Source: Roseibium hamelinense (GTDB taxonomy: Bacteria; Pseudomonadota; Alphaproteobacteria; Rhizobiales; Stappiaceae). Taken from it: DNA of 64,000 bases. The notes under the pieces are model-generated. The model worked only from the letters and a program-made list of their open reading frames with translations, did no database searches and was not told the DNA's origin. Position numbers and translations under genes: made by a program. Location: contig NZ_VLLF01000001.1 of NCBI RefSeq assembly GCF_007830545.1, positions 372,001-436,000 on the forward strand, read 5' to 3'. Positions 32,199 to 42,569 of this stretch are shown piece after piece. Numbering within the stretch: position 1 is the first letter of the stretch; each line of letters begins with the position of its first letter.

Positions 32199-33116
32199 AT
32201 GAGCATTACCGCTGCGATGGTAAAAGAGCTCCGCGAGAAATCCGGCGCTGGCATGATGGACTGCAAAACCGCTCTGAAAGAAACAGACGGTGATATGGAA
32301 GCGGCTGTTGATTGGCTGCGTACCAAAGGCCTGGCAAAGGCAGCTAAAAAGGCTGGCCGCGTTGCGGCTGAGGGCCTTGTTGGCGTCGCTGCTGAAGGCA
32401 CGAAGGCGGCGGTCATCGAACTCAACTCCGAAACAGACTTCGTTGCCCGCAACGAAGGTTTCCAGGAGCTGGTTTCCAAGGTCGCACAAGTTGCTGCAAC
32501 CACGGACGGCTCGATTGAAGCCGTGTCTGCGGCAACGATCGACGGCAAGAGCGTGACCGACGCGGTTACCGACGCGATCGCGACCATCGGCGAAAACATG
32601 ACGCTTCGCCGCACGGCGGTTCTGTCTGTGAATTCCGGCGTTGTTGCGACCTACATTCACGGTGCAGTTTCCGATGGTCTCGGCAAGATCGGCGTGCTCG
32701 TTGCGCTGGAATCTTCCGGAGACGCGGACAAGCTGAACGCACTTGGCCGTCAGATCGCCATGCACGTTGCGGCAACCAGCCCGCTCGCCCTGAACACAGC
32801 GGAACTTGATCCGGCTGTTGTTGAGCGTGAGAAGACCGTCTTCGTCGAACAGGCCCGCGAATCCGGCAAGCCTGAAAACATCATCGAAAAGATGGTTGAA
32901 GGCCGTTTGCGCAAGTTTTACGAGGAAGTGACCCTCGAAAAGCAGGCATTCGTCATTGATCCGGACAAGACAGTCGAACAGGCTGTTGAAGCTCTCGCGA
33001 AAGAGCTCGGCACCGATGTCAAACTTTCCGGCTTTGTCCGCTTCGCCCTTGGCGAAGGGATTGAGAAGGAAGAGCAAGACTTCGCCGCAGAGGTGGCCGC
33101 CGCCACCGGGCAGTAA
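32199..33116 (+). CDS. tsf: Elongation factor Ts
   Basis: Guanine-nucleotide exchange factor for EF-Tu, 305 residues. The N-terminal UBA-like domain contains [20 protein letters not shown], and the core contains the [10 protein letters not shown] motif that contacts EF-Tu. The C-terminal coiled-coil region follows. It is downstream of rpsB in the universal order and ends at a strong terminator. Confidence 0.98.
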   Translation: MSITAAMVKELREKSGAGMMDCKTALKETDGDMEAAVDWLRTKGLAKAAKKAGRVAAEGLVGVAAEGTKAAVIELNSETDFVARNEGFQELVSKVAQVAATTDGSIEAVSAATIDGKSVTDAVTDAIATIGENMTLRRTAVLSVNSGVVATYIHGAVSDGLGKIGVLVALESSGDADKLNALGRQIAMHVAATSPLALNTAELDPAVVEREKTVFVEQARESGKPENIIEKMVEGRLRKFYEEVTLEKQAFVIDPDKTVEQAVEALAKELGTDVKLSGFVRFALGEGIEKEEQDFAAEVAAATGQ

Positions 33117-33122
33117 GCTTCG

Positions 33123-33154
33123 AAAGCGCCGGCATTGACCGGCGCTTTTTTTTT
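33123..33154 (+). terminator. Rho-independent terminator after tsf
   Basis: Stem AAGCGCCGG / CCGGCGCTT with loop CATTGA and nine T. It lies 7 bases after the tsf stop and only 33 bases before the pyrH ATG. Confidence 0.93.
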
Positions 33155-33186
33155 AGAAGACAATTTATAAGAAAAAGGATGCTGCC

Positions 33187-33906
33187 ATGTCCAAGCCACT
33201 CCGCTGGAAACGTATTCTCCTGAAGCTGTCCGGTGAGGCCCTGATGGGGTCCCAGTCCTTCGGCATCGATCCGATGATCGTGCAGCGGATCGCAAACGAG
33301 ATCGCGGATGCGGTGGCCTTGGGGGCTCAGGTGGGTGTCGTGGTTGGCGGCGGCAATATCTTCCGCGGCGTTGCGGTGGCGGCAAAAGGCGGCAATCGCG
33401 TAACCGGCGACCACATGGGAATGCTCGCCACGATTATGAATTCCCTGACGCTGGCCGACTCGCTGCGCCGGTTGAAGGTGAATGCCCGCGTTCTGTCTGC
33501 GGTCTCTGTGCCATCCATCTGTGAGACCTTCTCGCAACGTGTTGCCGACCGTTATATGGAAGATGGCGATGTCATCGTGTTTGCAGGCGGGACGGGCAAC
33601 CCGTTTTTCACCACTGACAGCGGTGCGGCACTGCGGGCTGCGGAAATGAAATGCGATGCTTTTCTCAAAGGCACCCAGGTGGACGGCGTTTACTCCGAGG
33701 ACCCGAAGGTCAACCCGGATGCGGAACGCTACGACACCTTGACCTATGAAGACATCATCAAACGCAATCTCAAGGTCATGGACACAACGGCGATTGCGTT
33801 GGCACGCGACAACCAGATTCCGGTCGTGGTGTTTTCCATTCACACCCCCGGGTCACTTGTCAGCGTGTTAAACGAGACTGGCACTTATACCGTTGTCGAA
33901 GGCTGA
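33187..33906 (+). CDS. pyrH: UMP kinase
   Basis: Hexameric amino-acid-kinase-fold enzyme that phosphorylates UMP to UDP. The 239-residue product has the ATP loop ILLKLSGEALMG, GGGNIFRG, GDHMGMLATIMNSL and the UMP/ATP segments FAGGTGNPFFTTDSGAALRA and KVMDTTAIALARDN. AAAAAGGAT precedes the ATG. The gap after the tsf terminator is too short for a full separate promoter, unless the promoter overlaps the terminator or tsf, so expression probably depends partly on read-through. Confidence 0.97.
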   Translation: MSKPLRWKRILLKLSGEALMGSQSFGIDPMIVQRIANEIADAVALGAQVGVVVGGGNIFRGVAVAAKGGNRVTGDHMGMLATIMNSLTLADSLRRLKVNARVLSAVSVPSICETFSQRVADRYMEDGDVIVFAGGTGNPFFTTDSGAALRAAEMKCDAFLKGTQVDGVYSEDPKVNPDAERYDTLTYEDIIKRNLKVMDTTAIALARDNQIPVVVFSIHTPGSLVSVLNETGTYTVVEG

Positions 33907-34015
33907 TTCTTTTGCCAATAAGCATCGGGCGCCTCTTGTGTTTCGGCGCAGCTGTGCCATCTTGGCGCCCGGCTTTTGATGATTGATCAAGAAACAAAAA
34001 TGAAGTGAGGACAAC

Positions 34016-34579
34016 ATGCCGGTAGAAGGTGTCGATCTGGATGATTTGAAGCGCCGCATGGAAGGGGCTTTGTCGGTTCTTAAAACCGATTTTTCCGGTC
34101 TGCGCACCGGCCGCGCTTCGGCAAGCATGCTGGATCCAATTTCCGTTGATGCCTACGGCCAGCAAATGCCTCTCAACCAGGTTGGAACGGTTTCCGTTCC
34201 CGAGCCGCGTATGGTGGCCATCCAAGTATGGGACAAGGGCATGGTGGCGGCTGTCGAAAAGGCAATTCGCGAGTCTAACCTCGGTCTCAACCCGGTTGTT
34301 GACGGCCAGCTGCTTCGCTTGCCGATCCCTGAGCTCAACCAGGAGCGCCGCCAGGAACTGATCAAGGTAGCGCATAAATACGCCGAACAGGCCAAGGTCG
34401 CGATCCGGCATGTGCGCCGCGACGGAATGGACTCTGCGAAAAAGGCTGAAAAAGATGGCGACATCAGCCAAGACGACAACCGGGTTGCTTCTGACGAGGT
34501 GCAAAAGCTCACAGATTCGATGATCTCCGAAGTTGACAGCATGCTGGAGAGAAAAGAGCAGGAAATTTCGCAGGTCTGA
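34016..34579 (+). CDS. frr: Ribosome recycling factor
   Basis: Splits post-termination ribosomes together with EF-G. The 187-residue product shows the three-helix bundle pattern with [35 protein letters not shown] and [14 protein letters not shown], and ends with the conserved long helix. It starts 109 bases after pyrH with GTGAGGACA upstream. Confidence 0.97.
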   Translation: MPVEGVDLDDLKRRMEGALSVLKTDFSGLRTGRASASMLDPISVDAYGQQMPLNQVGTVSVPEPRMVAIQVWDKGMVAAVEKAIRESNLGLNPVVDGQLLRLPIPELNQERRQELIKVAHKYAEQAKVAIRHVRRDGMDSAKKAEKDGDISQDDNRVASDEVQKLTDSMISEVDSMLERKEQEISQV

Positions 34580-34618
34580 TTTTCAGGACCTGTTTTGCCC
34601 CGTGCGTGAGGCCGTTTC

Positions 34619-35386
34619 ATGACCGCCACTCCAGATCGAAGCGTTGAAGCTCCGCAGGTCAGCCGTGTTAGTGGCGACTTGCCGGAGCACGTCGCGTTTA
34701 TCATGGATGGCAACGGCCGGTGGGCCAAGGCTCGGGGCCTTCCGAGGACTGAAGGCCATCGGCACGGGCTGGAAGCATTGCGTCGGACGGTGCGTCACGC
34801 CGTTCGGATCGGCTTGAAATACATGACCATCTACAGCTTCTCCTCCGAAAACTGGCGCCGGCCGGAGGGGGAAGTGTCGTTCTTGATGGGATTGCTGCGC
34901 CGTTTCCTTCAGCGTGATCTGACCGAGATCCATAATGCCAATGTGCGCATTAAGGTGATTGGGGAGCGGGACGATCTCGAGCCCAGCATTCTCAAGCTGC
35001 TCGTGGATGCGGAACATCTGACCCGCAACAACACGGGTCTCACTCTTGTCGTCGCGTTCAACTACGGTGCGCGCGACGAGATTACGCGCGCAGTTGGCAG
35101 GTTGGCAAAAGAGGTTGCCGAAGGCCGGATTTCGCCGGACGAGGTGAATGAGCGGGCCATCGAAGACCGGCTTGATACCGCCGGTATTCCCGATCCAGAT
35201 CTCATCATCCGCACGAGCGGGGAACAGCGCCTGTCAAATTTCCTGATGTGGCAGGCTGCGTATGCAGAGTTTTACTTTTGTCCGACCTATTGGCCGGATT
35301 TTGATGCCGCCGATTTCGACGCGGCTCTCGATGCGTTTTACAGCCGTGACCGGCGGTTTGGCGGATTGACAGCGAAGGCCCTGTAA
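34619..35386 (+). CDS. uppS: Isoprenyl (undecaprenyl diphosphate) synthase
   Basis: Cis-prenyltransferase that makes C55 undecaprenyl diphosphate for cell-wall glycan carriers. The 255-residue product has the catalytic Asp (D30) in FIMDGNGRWAKARG, the substrate segment FSSENWRRP, FNYGARDEI, and the C-terminal RTSGEQRLSNFLMWQAAYAE motif. Its stop overlaps the cdsA start (TAATG). Confidence 0.96.
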   Translation: MTATPDRSVEAPQVSRVSGDLPEHVAFIMDGNGRWAKARGLPRTEGHRHGLEALRRTVRHAVRIGLKYMTIYSFSSENWRRPEGEVSFLMGLLRRFLQRDLTEIHNANVRIKVIGERDDLEPSILKLLVDAEHLTRNNTGLTLVVAFNYGARDEITRAVGRLAKEVAEGRISPDEVNERAIEDRLDTAGIPDPDLIIRTSGEQRLSNFLMWQAAYAEFYFCPTYWPDFDAADFDAALDAFYSRDRRFGGLTAKAL

Positions 35387-36237
35387 TGACGTCAGACCAA
35401 CCGAAAGGGGCTGGCGCTTCCAAAATGTCCGATCTGAAAGCCCGGTTGCTGTCGGCGATCGCCCTGGGTCCTGCAATCCTGGCAATTGCCTGGTTTGGGG
35501 GGCTGCTTTTTTCCGTCATCGCGCTGATCGGCATGTTGGTGTTCTTAAAGGAATGGTTTGCGGTGACCGGCACCCAGGATACGTCCAGGCGGGCGTTCGC
35601 CGGTTATGCTGTTCTTGTTGCGGTCGCAGGCGCCTTTTCCCTGGATTTTGCCGGTTTAGCGCTGCTTTTGGTCCCGATGGGCGCCATCGGCGCATTTGTA
35701 TTGGGCCAGGGCAGCAAGACCGCCCGGTGGGCGGCCGAGGGGATTCTTTACAGCGGTCTCGCGCTCTATGCGTTGCTCGGAGCCCGTGCCGGGCCCGGTG
35801 GGCAGATGTTCCTGTTCTACTTGCTGATCGTGGTCTGGGCGACCGACATCGGCGCCTATTTCGTCGGCCGCAAGTTTGGCGGGCCCAAATTATGGCGCAG
35901 GGTATCGCCCAACAAGACGTGGTCCGGGGCGATTGGCGGATTGCTCGCCTCGATCGTGTTGGGCGTCGCGCTGGTCGCTTTTTTCGGACGGGAAGAGCTG
36001 TGGCTATGGGCCAGCCTTGCAGCTATCTTGTCAATTGTCAGCCAGCTCGGCGATCTGATGGAATCTGCGATCAAGCGCCGGTTCGATGTAAAAGACAGCA
36101 GCGGTCTGATTCCAGGGCACGGCGGTGTCATGGACCGGCTGGACGGGCTCGTTGCCGCCGCAATTGTCGCCTCAGCACTTGGCCTGGCCTTTGGTGGGAC
36201 TTTCGCGGAGCCGATGTCCGGACTGGCGCTGCGCTGA
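35386..36237 (+). CDS. cdsA: Phosphatidate cytidylyltransferase
   Basis: Integral-membrane enzyme that makes CDP-diacylglycerol from phosphatidate and CTP, the branch point of phospholipid synthesis. The 283-residue product has about seven hydrophobic segments, the catalytic Asp motif ATDIGAYFVGRKFGGPKL and the C-terminal CDP-alcohol signature SIVSQLGDLMESAIKRRFDVKDSS through GHGGVMDRLDGL, split here to stay brief. Translation is coupled to uppS. Confidence 0.95.
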   Translation: MTSDQPKGAGASKMSDLKARLLSAIALGPAILAIAWFGGLLFSVIALIGMLVFLKEWFAVTGTQDTSRRAFAGYAVLVAVAGAFSLDFAGLALLLVPMGAIGAFVLGQGSKTARWAAEGILYSGLALYALLGARAGPGGQMFLFYLLIVVWATDIGAYFVGRKFGGPKLWRRVSPNKTWSGAIGGLLASIVLGVALVAFFGREELWLWASLAAILSIVSQLGDLMESAIKRRFDVKDSSGLIPGHGGVMDRLDGLVAAAIVASALGLAFGGTFAEPMSGLALR

Positions 36238-36249
36238 TTAGGGGGGAGA

Positions 36250-37488
36250 ATGGACGCGGCACATCAAGAAAACCAGGCTGCACGCCGTCCTGGAAAGTCT
36301 GCTGGAAGCACGGATCAGCCGATGCGGATTACGGTCCTTGGTGCTACCGGGTCGATCGGGAAAAGCACTCTTGATCTCATCAGGCGCAACCCGGACCGGT
36401 TCTCTATTGTTGCCGTTGTCGCCCATTCAAAAGCCGTTGAGCTGGCCGACTTGGCGCGTGCCGTTGATGCGGACTGTGCCGTTTGCGCGGACGAAGCAAG
36501 TGGGCTGGCCTTGTCCAGTGCGCTCAGCGGGTCAGGGATAGCAACCGGTGCAGGAGAGACAGCTGTCCTCGAAGCCGTCGACAGGCCTGTCGATATGGTG
36601 GTCGGCGGTATCGTCGGCTCGGCCGGACTAAAGCCGACACTGGCCGCCTTAAAACCCGGCCGGATTCTTGCTCTTGCCAACAAGGAATGCCTGGTTTCAG
36701 CCGGCGATCTGTTCATGCGGACTGCGGAAGACATGGGTGTACGCATCCTGCCGGTCGACAGCGAACACAATGCCATCTTTCAGGTCTTCGAAGCCGACAA
36801 TGCCAGCGAAGTCGAGAAGGTGATTCTGACCGCGTCGGGCGGCCCGTTTCGCACTCTCAGTCTTGCCGAGATGGAGCAGGTCACGCCGGCACAGGCCCTC
36901 AAGCATCCGAATTGGGAGATGGGGCGCCGGATTACGATCGACAGTGCAACCCTAATGAACAAAGGCTTTGAAGTTATTGAAGCCTTTCATCTATTCCCGA
37001 TTAGGCGGGACCAGCTCGGCGTACTTGTACATCCGCAGTCGATTGTTCATGGGCTGGTTCAGTACACCGATGGATCCCTGCTTGCCCAGCTTGGTGCGCC
37101 CGACATGCGGACGCCTATCGCCCGGTGTCTGGCATGGCCGGAGCGTATGTCCGCGCCAGTCGAGCGGCTTGATCTTGGAAAAATCGCGAATTTAACATTC
37201 GAAACGCCGGATCTTGGCCGGTTCCCGGCCTTGAAACTGGCAATGGATGCGCTGGATCACGGCAGCGTTGCAACGGCGGCTTTGAACGCGGCCGACGAAA
37301 TTGCTGTGGAGGCTTTTCTGACCGGCAGGATTGCGTTTCTCGATATTGCAAGGCTGGTGGGCGAGACCGTTGACGCTGTTCTTCAGCAGCATGGCGGGGT
37401 CCGGTTCGCGGGCGTCGATGATGTTCTGGCAGTGGATGCACATGCGCGGGCGCTCGCAGTCGAGTGGACGGAGCGGCGCGCGTCGTAA
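36250..37488 (+). CDS. dxr: 1-deoxy-D-xylulose 5-phosphate reductoisomerase
   Basis: Second enzyme of the MEP isoprenoid pathway, making MEP with NADPH. The core begins MRITVLGATGSIGKSTLDLI at 36322 with the NADPH-binding GATGSIG. It continues with LALANKECLVSAG, the metal-binding LPVDSEHNAIFQ, SGGPFRTLS and NKGFEVIEAFHLF. I annotate the ATG at 36250, which has GGGGGGAGA directly upstream and adds 24 polar residues; 36322 is the alternative. It supplies precursors for the adjacent uppS. Confidence 0.95.
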   Translation: MDAAHQENQAARRPGKSAGSTDQPMRITVLGATGSIGKSTLDLIRRNPDRFSIVAVVAHSKAVELADLARAVDADCAVCADEASGLALSSALSGSGIATGAGETAVLEAVDRPVDMVVGGIVGSAGLKPTLAALKPGRILALANKECLVSAGDLFMRTAEDMGVRILPVDSEHNAIFQVFEADNASEVEKVILTASGGPFRTLSLAEMEQVTPAQALKHPNWEMGRRITIDSATLMNKGFEVIEAFHLFPIRRDQLGVLVHPQSIVHGLVQYTDGSLLAQLGAPDMRTPIARCLAWPERMSAPVERLDLGKIANLTFETPDLGRFPALKLAMDALDHGSVATAALNAADEIAVEAFLTGRIAFLDIARLVGETVDAVLQQHGGVRFAGVDDVLAVDAHARALAVEWTERRAS

Positions 37489-37639
37489 ATGAGGGATTGC
37501 ACGGCTTGCTGCGGGCAATATAACTCCGGCAGGATTACTCTTGACTGGCCTTGCGGCATTAACCTGCCGTAATCATCAGTGATGTATACGAGCACGGCTG
37601 TTGTTGCCGCTCAACAAAGCAAAACCGAATGGAAACCTG

Positions 37640-38776
37640 ATGGAAATTCTTTCCTCCGCCTATGACCTCCTGATCGGCTATATCGTGCCGTTTCTTTTCG
37701 TTTTGACGATCGTGGTTTTCTTTCACGAGCTGGGCCATTTTGCAGTTGCGCGGTGGTGCCGTGTGAAGGTCGATGCGTTTTCGGTTGGGTTCGGCAAGGA
37801 GCTCTTTGGGTTCACGGACAGGCAGGGCACGCGCTGGAAACTGTCGGCTATCCCGCTTGGCGGCTATGTTAAATTTGCTGGAGACGAGAACGCGGCCAGC
37901 GTCCCTGACCGGGATCGCATTGCCGCCATGTCTGAAGAAGAGCGTGCGACGGCCTTCGTCGCCAAACCGGTATGGCAGCGCGCCGCTGTGGTTGCGGCTG
38001 GCCCAATTGCCAACTTTATTCTCGCCGTCGCCATTTTCGCCGCCATTTTCGGATTTTTCGGGCGCACAGTCATTGCACCGGTTGTCGAGACTATCCAGGC
38101 AGGAAGCGCTGCGGAAAAGGCCGGTCTTCAATCGGGCGATCTTATTCTGGCAATCGATGGGAAACCGATCGAAACCTTTGCCGATATGCAGCGTATTGTC
38201 TCTGTGAGCGCGGAAATCCCGCTAGATTTGGAAATTGAGCGGGGCAACACGGTCCAGACCATCACCGTGACCCCGGAATATCGGGAGCTGACAGACCGGT
38301 TCGGCAATGTTCAGCGTCTCGGATTGCTGGGGATATCCCGCAGCCCCCAGGACGACGACCTCATTCAGCAAACCTTTGGCCCGCTGGAGGCGATCAGTGA
38401 GGGGGCAAAAGAGACCGTCTACATCGCTGAGCGCACCGTTGACTATCTTTGGGGGGTGATTTCCGGGCGGGAAGCCGCCGATCAGATCGGCGGACCGATC
38501 CGTGTGGCACAAGTGTCCGGTCAGGTTGCGACCCAGGGTATTTTGCCGTTGCTGTCACTCGCAGCGGTGTTGTCGGTCAGCATCGGGCTCTTGAATCTCA
38601 TGCCGATTCCCATGCTCGATGGCGGGCATCTGGTTTACTATTTTGCCGAGGCGGTGCGCGGTAAGCCGCTGAGTGAGAACATACAGGATATCGGTTTCCG
38701 GATCGGGATTGCGATTGTTCTGCTCTTGATGGTTTTTGCGACTTGGAATGATGTCATGCATTTGACGAGGCTGTGA
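37640..38776 (+). CDS. rseP: Site-2 intramembrane metalloprotease RseP
   Basis: Inner-membrane zinc protease that cleaves transmembrane substrates such as anti-sigma factors and signal-peptide remnants. The 378-residue product has the zinc motif HELGH (H29, E30, H33) in the first helix, one PDZ domain (about residues 115-200; AEKAGLQSGDLILAIDG), and the C-terminal NLMPIPMLDGGHL third-ligand motif. I start at 37640, where GGAAACC precedes an ATG that gives the normal N-terminus. Its position between dxr and bamA is conserved. Confidence 0.95.
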   Translation: MEILSSAYDLLIGYIVPFLFVLTIVVFFHELGHFAVARWCRVKVDAFSVGFGKELFGFTDRQGTRWKLSAIPLGGYVKFAGDENAASVPDRDRIAAMSEEERATAFVAKPVWQRAAVVAAGPIANFILAVAIFAAIFGFFGRTVIAPVVETIQAGSAAEKAGLQSGDLILAIDGKPIETFADMQRIVSVSAEIPLDLEIERGNTVQTITVTPEYRELTDRFGNVQRLGLLGISRSPQDDDLIQQTFGPLEAISEGAKETVYIAERTVDYLWGVISGREAADQIGGPIRVAQVSGQVATQGILPLLSLAAVLSVSIGLLNLMPIPMLDGGHLVYYFAEAVRGKPLSENIQDIGFRIGIAIVLLLMVFATWNDVMHLTRL

Positions 38777-38957
38777 TCTGACGTGGATAAACCGGAGGCG
38801 TGGCATCCCCGCAACGCCTTCAACTTAAATCTGTTTTGGGTTCTCCAGACGGTTGCGCATTTGGGAAAAGCCTGTAAAACGATGGCGGTTCCTGAGAATC
38901 TCGCGTTGAGAGCGCGCCCTCGGGCGAGACGTTTACAATAAAAGGCATAGCGCACTT

Positions 38958-41339
38958 ATGCAGCGATTGCAGAAACTTAACCGTGCCGCTCTTCTCGCGG
39001 CTGCCGTCTATTCATCAGGCGCTATCCTGCCAGAGGCCCTCGGTCCTTTTTCCTCAACGTTCGCTGAAGCTGCTGTCGCCCGGAATATCGTGGTGCGCGG
39101 AAACACGCGGATCGAGGAAGAGACTGTTCTCAGCTATCTGACGATCACTCGCGGCCGCAATTACAGCGCCTTCGATGTGGATGAATCGGTCAAGGCTCTT
39201 TTTGCCACCGGCCTGTTCGCTGATGTCAGCATTCAGCCGCAAGGCAGCACGGTCATCGTCAATGTGACTGAGAATCCGATCATCAACCGGGTGTCTTTCG
39301 AAGGTAATCGAAAGATCAACGACGAAGCCCTTGGAACAGCCGTGCGTTCGCAAGAGCGGACGATGCTTACCCGCGCCAAGGTGCAGACCGACGTTCAAAA
39401 TATTCTTGAAGCCTATCGCCGCTCCGGACGCTTTGGTGCGTCCGTCGAGCCGAAGATCATTGAGCGCTCGAACAACCGTGTCGATCTGGTCTTTGAAATC
39501 AACGAAGGCGATAAGACCGGCGTTGAGCGTATTTCGTTCATCGGCAACAACTCTTTCAGCGACCGGCGTCTGCGTGACGTTATCCGGACGCGTGAAAGCG
39601 GGTTGTTGAGCTGGATCCGGTCGACCGATACATACGACCCGGACAGGCTTGCGGCTGACCAGGAACTTTTGCGCCAGTATTACAACCGCAAGGGCTATGC
39701 TGATTTCCGGATTGTCTCGGCAACCGCTGATTTGGACCGTGAAAACAACATCTTCTACGTCACCTTCACGGTTGAAGAAGGTGAGAAGTACGAATTCGGT
39801 GATGTCGAAGTGGTGTCGTCGATTGCCGAAATCGATCCGGACGAGCTGCAATCACAGGTCCGTACACGGACTGGCCGGACCTTCAATTCCCTGCGTGTTG
39901 AGCAGACAATCGAAGATTTGACCGTGCGCGTTGCGGAAGACGGTTATGCATTTGCGAGGATCCGCCCGCGTGCCTCCCGCAACTACGACGACAACACCAT
40001 CTCGTTGATCTACTACATCGAGGAAGGCCCGCGCGCCTATGTCGAGCGGATCAATGTGATCGGTAATGACCGGACCCGCGAATATGTTATCCGCCGCGAA
40101 TTTGATCTGGCGGAAGGCGATGCCTTCAACAGAACGCTGGTTGATAAAGCGGAGCGCCGCTTGAACAATCTCGGGTTCTTCGAGCGCGTCACGATCACAA
40201 CACAACAGGGCAGTGCGCCGGACCGTGTTGTCGTGAACGTGCAGGTGGAAGAAAAAGCCACCGGTGAAGTGTCCTTCGGTATCGGTTACTCGACAGCGGA
40301 CGGTATTATTGGTGATATCTCCATCACCGAGCGCAACTTCCTCGGCCGCGGCCAGTTCGTGCGCGTGGGTGTTGGCGGTGGTACGGACACCCAGAATTAC
40401 GAATTCCGTTTCGTTGAGCCGTTTTTCCTCGGCCGCCGTGTCGCACTTGATGTTGATGCTTATCGCCGTGTCCGCGATGCGAACGACTACCGTTCGTTCG
40501 ACCAGGATACAATTGGTGGCGGTTTCGGGTTCACCCTTCCGCTTCGGGAAGAAGAGCTGACACTGCGTCTGTTCTACAGCATCTTCCAGGAAGAGAACGA
40601 CGACCCGAACAACAATTCAACGAGCGTGACGAACTGTAACACCGCTGAGCTCTCGCTTGCTGTGTGTGACTCGCTTGGCACCTTCCTGACATCGCTTGTC
40701 GGCTACGAGCTTGTTTACAACACGCTCAACTTCAACCTGAACCCGACGGACGGCGTGTACGCATCCTTCGGTCAGGATTTCGCAGGGCTTGGCGGGGACT
40801 CCTACTACATCAAGACCGAAGCCCAAGCGCGCGGTTACAAGGAAATCCTTCCGGATCTTGGCATCGTCGGGTCTCTGTCGCTTCAGGGCGGCCACATCAC
40901 TGCGATCGGTGACGAGCGTCTTCGGGTATCCGAGCAATTCATGGTCGGCGGCAACCTTGTTCGCGGCTTTGAGAACCAAGGCATCGGACCGCGCGACAGC
41001 CGTACAGGCGACGCCCTTGGCGGGACGTTCTATTTCGCCGGAACAGCTGAAACCACATTCCCGTTCCCAGTCATCCCAGATGAAATCGGCCTGAGTGGTG
41101 CCGCTTTTGTTGACGCCGGCTCGGTCTGGGATGCGGACAGCGATCTTGTCAACCTCGTGAACAACAGCGGTACCAGCACAGTGCAGTCCAATGACTTTGC
41201 TCTTCGTGCTTCGGTTGGCGCAGGCATCCGCTGGCAGTCGCCATTCGGTCCGATCCGGGCCGATTTCGCGTGGCCGCTCCTCAAGGAAGACGAAGATCAG
41301 ACTCAAGTCTTCCGCCTGAGTGGGGGGACGCGGTTCTAA
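38958..41339 (+). CDS. bamA: Outer membrane protein assembly factor BamA
   Basis: Omp85 insertase that folds beta-barrel proteins into the outer membrane. The 793-residue precursor has a signal peptide of about 37 residues (cleavage near STFAEA), five POTRA domains (about 40-440; the first starts ARNIVVRGNTRIEEETV) and a C-terminal 16-strand barrel. The lid-locking VRGF motif occurs in NLVRGFENQGIG, and the final strand ends with aromatic F (SGGTRF), the barrel signal. It lies between rseP and lpxD, as in most proteobacteria. Confidence 0.97.
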   Translation: MQRLQKLNRAALLAAAVYSSGAILPEALGPFSSTFAEAAVARNIVVRGNTRIEEETVLSYLTITRGRNYSAFDVDESVKALFATGLFADVSIQPQGSTVIVNVTENPIINRVSFEGNRKINDEALGTAVRSQERTMLTRAKVQTDVQNILEAYRRSGRFGASVEPKIIERSNNRVDLVFEINEGDKTGVERISFIGNNSFSDRRLRDVIRTRESGLLSWIRSTDTYDPDRLAADQELLRQYYNRKGYADFRIVSATADLDRENNIFYVTFTVEEGEKYEFGDVEVVSSIAEIDPDELQSQVRTRTGRTFNSLRVEQTIEDLTVRVAEDGYAFARIRPRASRNYDDNTISLIYYIEEGPRAYVERINVIGNDRTREYVIRREFDLAEGDAFNRTLVDKAERRLNNLGFFERVTITTQQGSAPDRVVVNVQVEEKATGEVSFGIGYSTADGIIGDISITERNFLGRGQFVRVGVGGGTDTQNYEFRFVEPFFLGRRVALDVDAYRRVRDANDYRSFDQDTIGGGFGFTLPLREEELTLRLFYSIFQEENDDPNNNSTSVTNCNTAELSLAVCDSLGTFLTSLVGYELVYNTLNFNLNPTDGVYASFGQDFAGLGGDSYYIKTEAQARGYKEILPDLGIVGSLSLQGGHITAIGDERLRVSEQFMVGGNLVRGFENQGIGPRDSRTGDALGGTFYFAGTAETTFPFPVIPDEIGLSGAAFVDAGSVWDADSDLVNLVNNSGTSTVQSNDFALRASVGAGIRWQSPFGPIRADFAWPLLKEDEDQTQVFRLSGGTRF

Positions 41340-41364
41340 GCCGTTCCTCGAAACTTTTTCAGAC

Positions 41365-41397
41365 CGGCCGCCGTCATAACGGCGGCCGTTTTGTTTT
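41365..41397 (+). terminator. Terminator after bamA
   Basis: Stem CGGCCGCC / GGCGGCCG with an 8-base loop, followed by TTTTGTTTT. It separates bamA from the lpxD-lpxB group. Confidence 0.88.
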
Positions 41398-41461
41398 GAC
41401 CTCGAATGGGTTAAACCGGTGAGGCCATGCCTCCAAAGGGGTAGGGCGCAAACTACAACAA

Positions 41462-42511
41462 ATGGCCTTCCTTATGTCCGAACCAATTTTCTTCAAAACA
41501 CCTGATACCGTTTCGCTGTCCAAGATTGCAGACTGGGCAGAGGCGGACATTGTTCGCGGCAGTGCGGATATTGAAATTTTGGGTGTCGCGCCGGTGGAAG
41601 ATGCAGATGCGGGCAGCCTCGTCTTCTTTGACAATACCGCCTATCTCGACAAATTGTCCGGCACTGCCGCGGCCGCATGCCTTGTCGCTGAAAAGCATGC
41701 TGCGAAAGTGCCCGAAGGGGTCGCTGTCCTGGTGTGCAGAGAGCCGTATCGCGCATGGGCGAAGGTGCTCGCGCAGCTGTTTCCCGACGCTGTTGTGCCA
41801 GCCTATGGCGCAGGCTCCGGCGTCTCGGAGCGGGCGGTTGTTGAAGACGGGGCGCTTCTTGAAGACGGCGTCGTGGTGGAAGCCGGGGCGTTTGTTTCGA
41901 AAGGGGCCGAGATCGGCTCCGGGACGGTTGTCCGGGCCAATGCGGTTATCGGTGCCGGGGTCCGGATCGGCCGGGATTGTGTGATCGGAGCAAATTCAAC
42001 GGTTCAGTTCGCGCTGCTCGGCAACTGCGTATACCTGCATCCAGGTGTATGCATTGGCCAGGATGGCTTCGGCTATGCAATGGGGCCGGGCGGGCACCTC
42101 AAGGTCCCGCAAATTGGTCGGGTCGTGGTTCAAGATGATGTTGAAATCGGTGCCAACACGACTGTGGACCGCGGCGCGAACCGTGACACGATTATCGGTG
42201 AAGGCACCAAAATCGACAACCAGGTTCAAATCGGCCACAACGTGGTCATTGGCCGCCATTGTGTCATCGTCTCACAGGTTGGCCTGTCCGGCAGTTGCAC
42301 ACTGGAAGATTATGTCGCCATAGGCGGCCAGACGGGCGTCCGCGGCCATGTCACCATCGGAATGGGGGCGCAAGTGGCCGCTGTCAGCGTGGTCAATACG
42401 GATCTGGATGCCGGCGGACGCTACGGGGGCACACCTGCAAAACCTGTGAAACAATGGTTTCGGGAAGTTGCTGCGGTACGAAAGCTTGCAGAACGCGGCG
42501 GCGGCACGTAA
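41462..42511 (+). CDS. lpxD: UDP-3-O-(3-hydroxyacyl)glucosamine N-acyltransferase
   Basis: Third enzyme of lipid A synthesis; adds the N-linked acyl chain. The 349-residue product has an N-terminal uridine-binding domain (about 1-115) and a left-handed beta helix of hexapeptide repeats (for example [21 protein letters not shown]). The catalytic His lies in [12 protein letters not shown]. The start is 41462 or the ATG at 41474 ([11 protein letters not shown]), and neither has a clear ribosome binding site. First gene of lpxD-fabZ-lpxA-lpxI-lpxB. Confidence 0.96.
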   Translation: MAFLMSEPIFFKTPDTVSLSKIADWAEADIVRGSADIEILGVAPVEDADAGSLVFFDNTAYLDKLSGTAAAACLVAEKHAAKVPEGVAVLVCREPYRAWAKVLAQLFPDAVVPAYGAGSGVSERAVVEDGALLEDGVVVEAGAFVSKGAEIGSGTVVRANAVIGAGVRIGRDCVIGANSTVQFALLGNCVYLHPGVCIGQDGFGYAMGPGGHLKVPQIGRVVVQDDVEIGANTTVDRGANRDTIIGEGTKIDNQVQIGHNVVIGRHCVIVSQVGLSGSCTLEDYVAIGGQTGVRGHVTIGMGAQVAAVSVVNTDLDAGGRYGGTPAKPVKQWFREVAAVRKLAERGGGT

Positions 42512-42569
42512 ACGGAACTAGCAAGCAAGAAGACTTTTCGGCGTGTGTTCTGCGCCAAGGGGCATGTGA

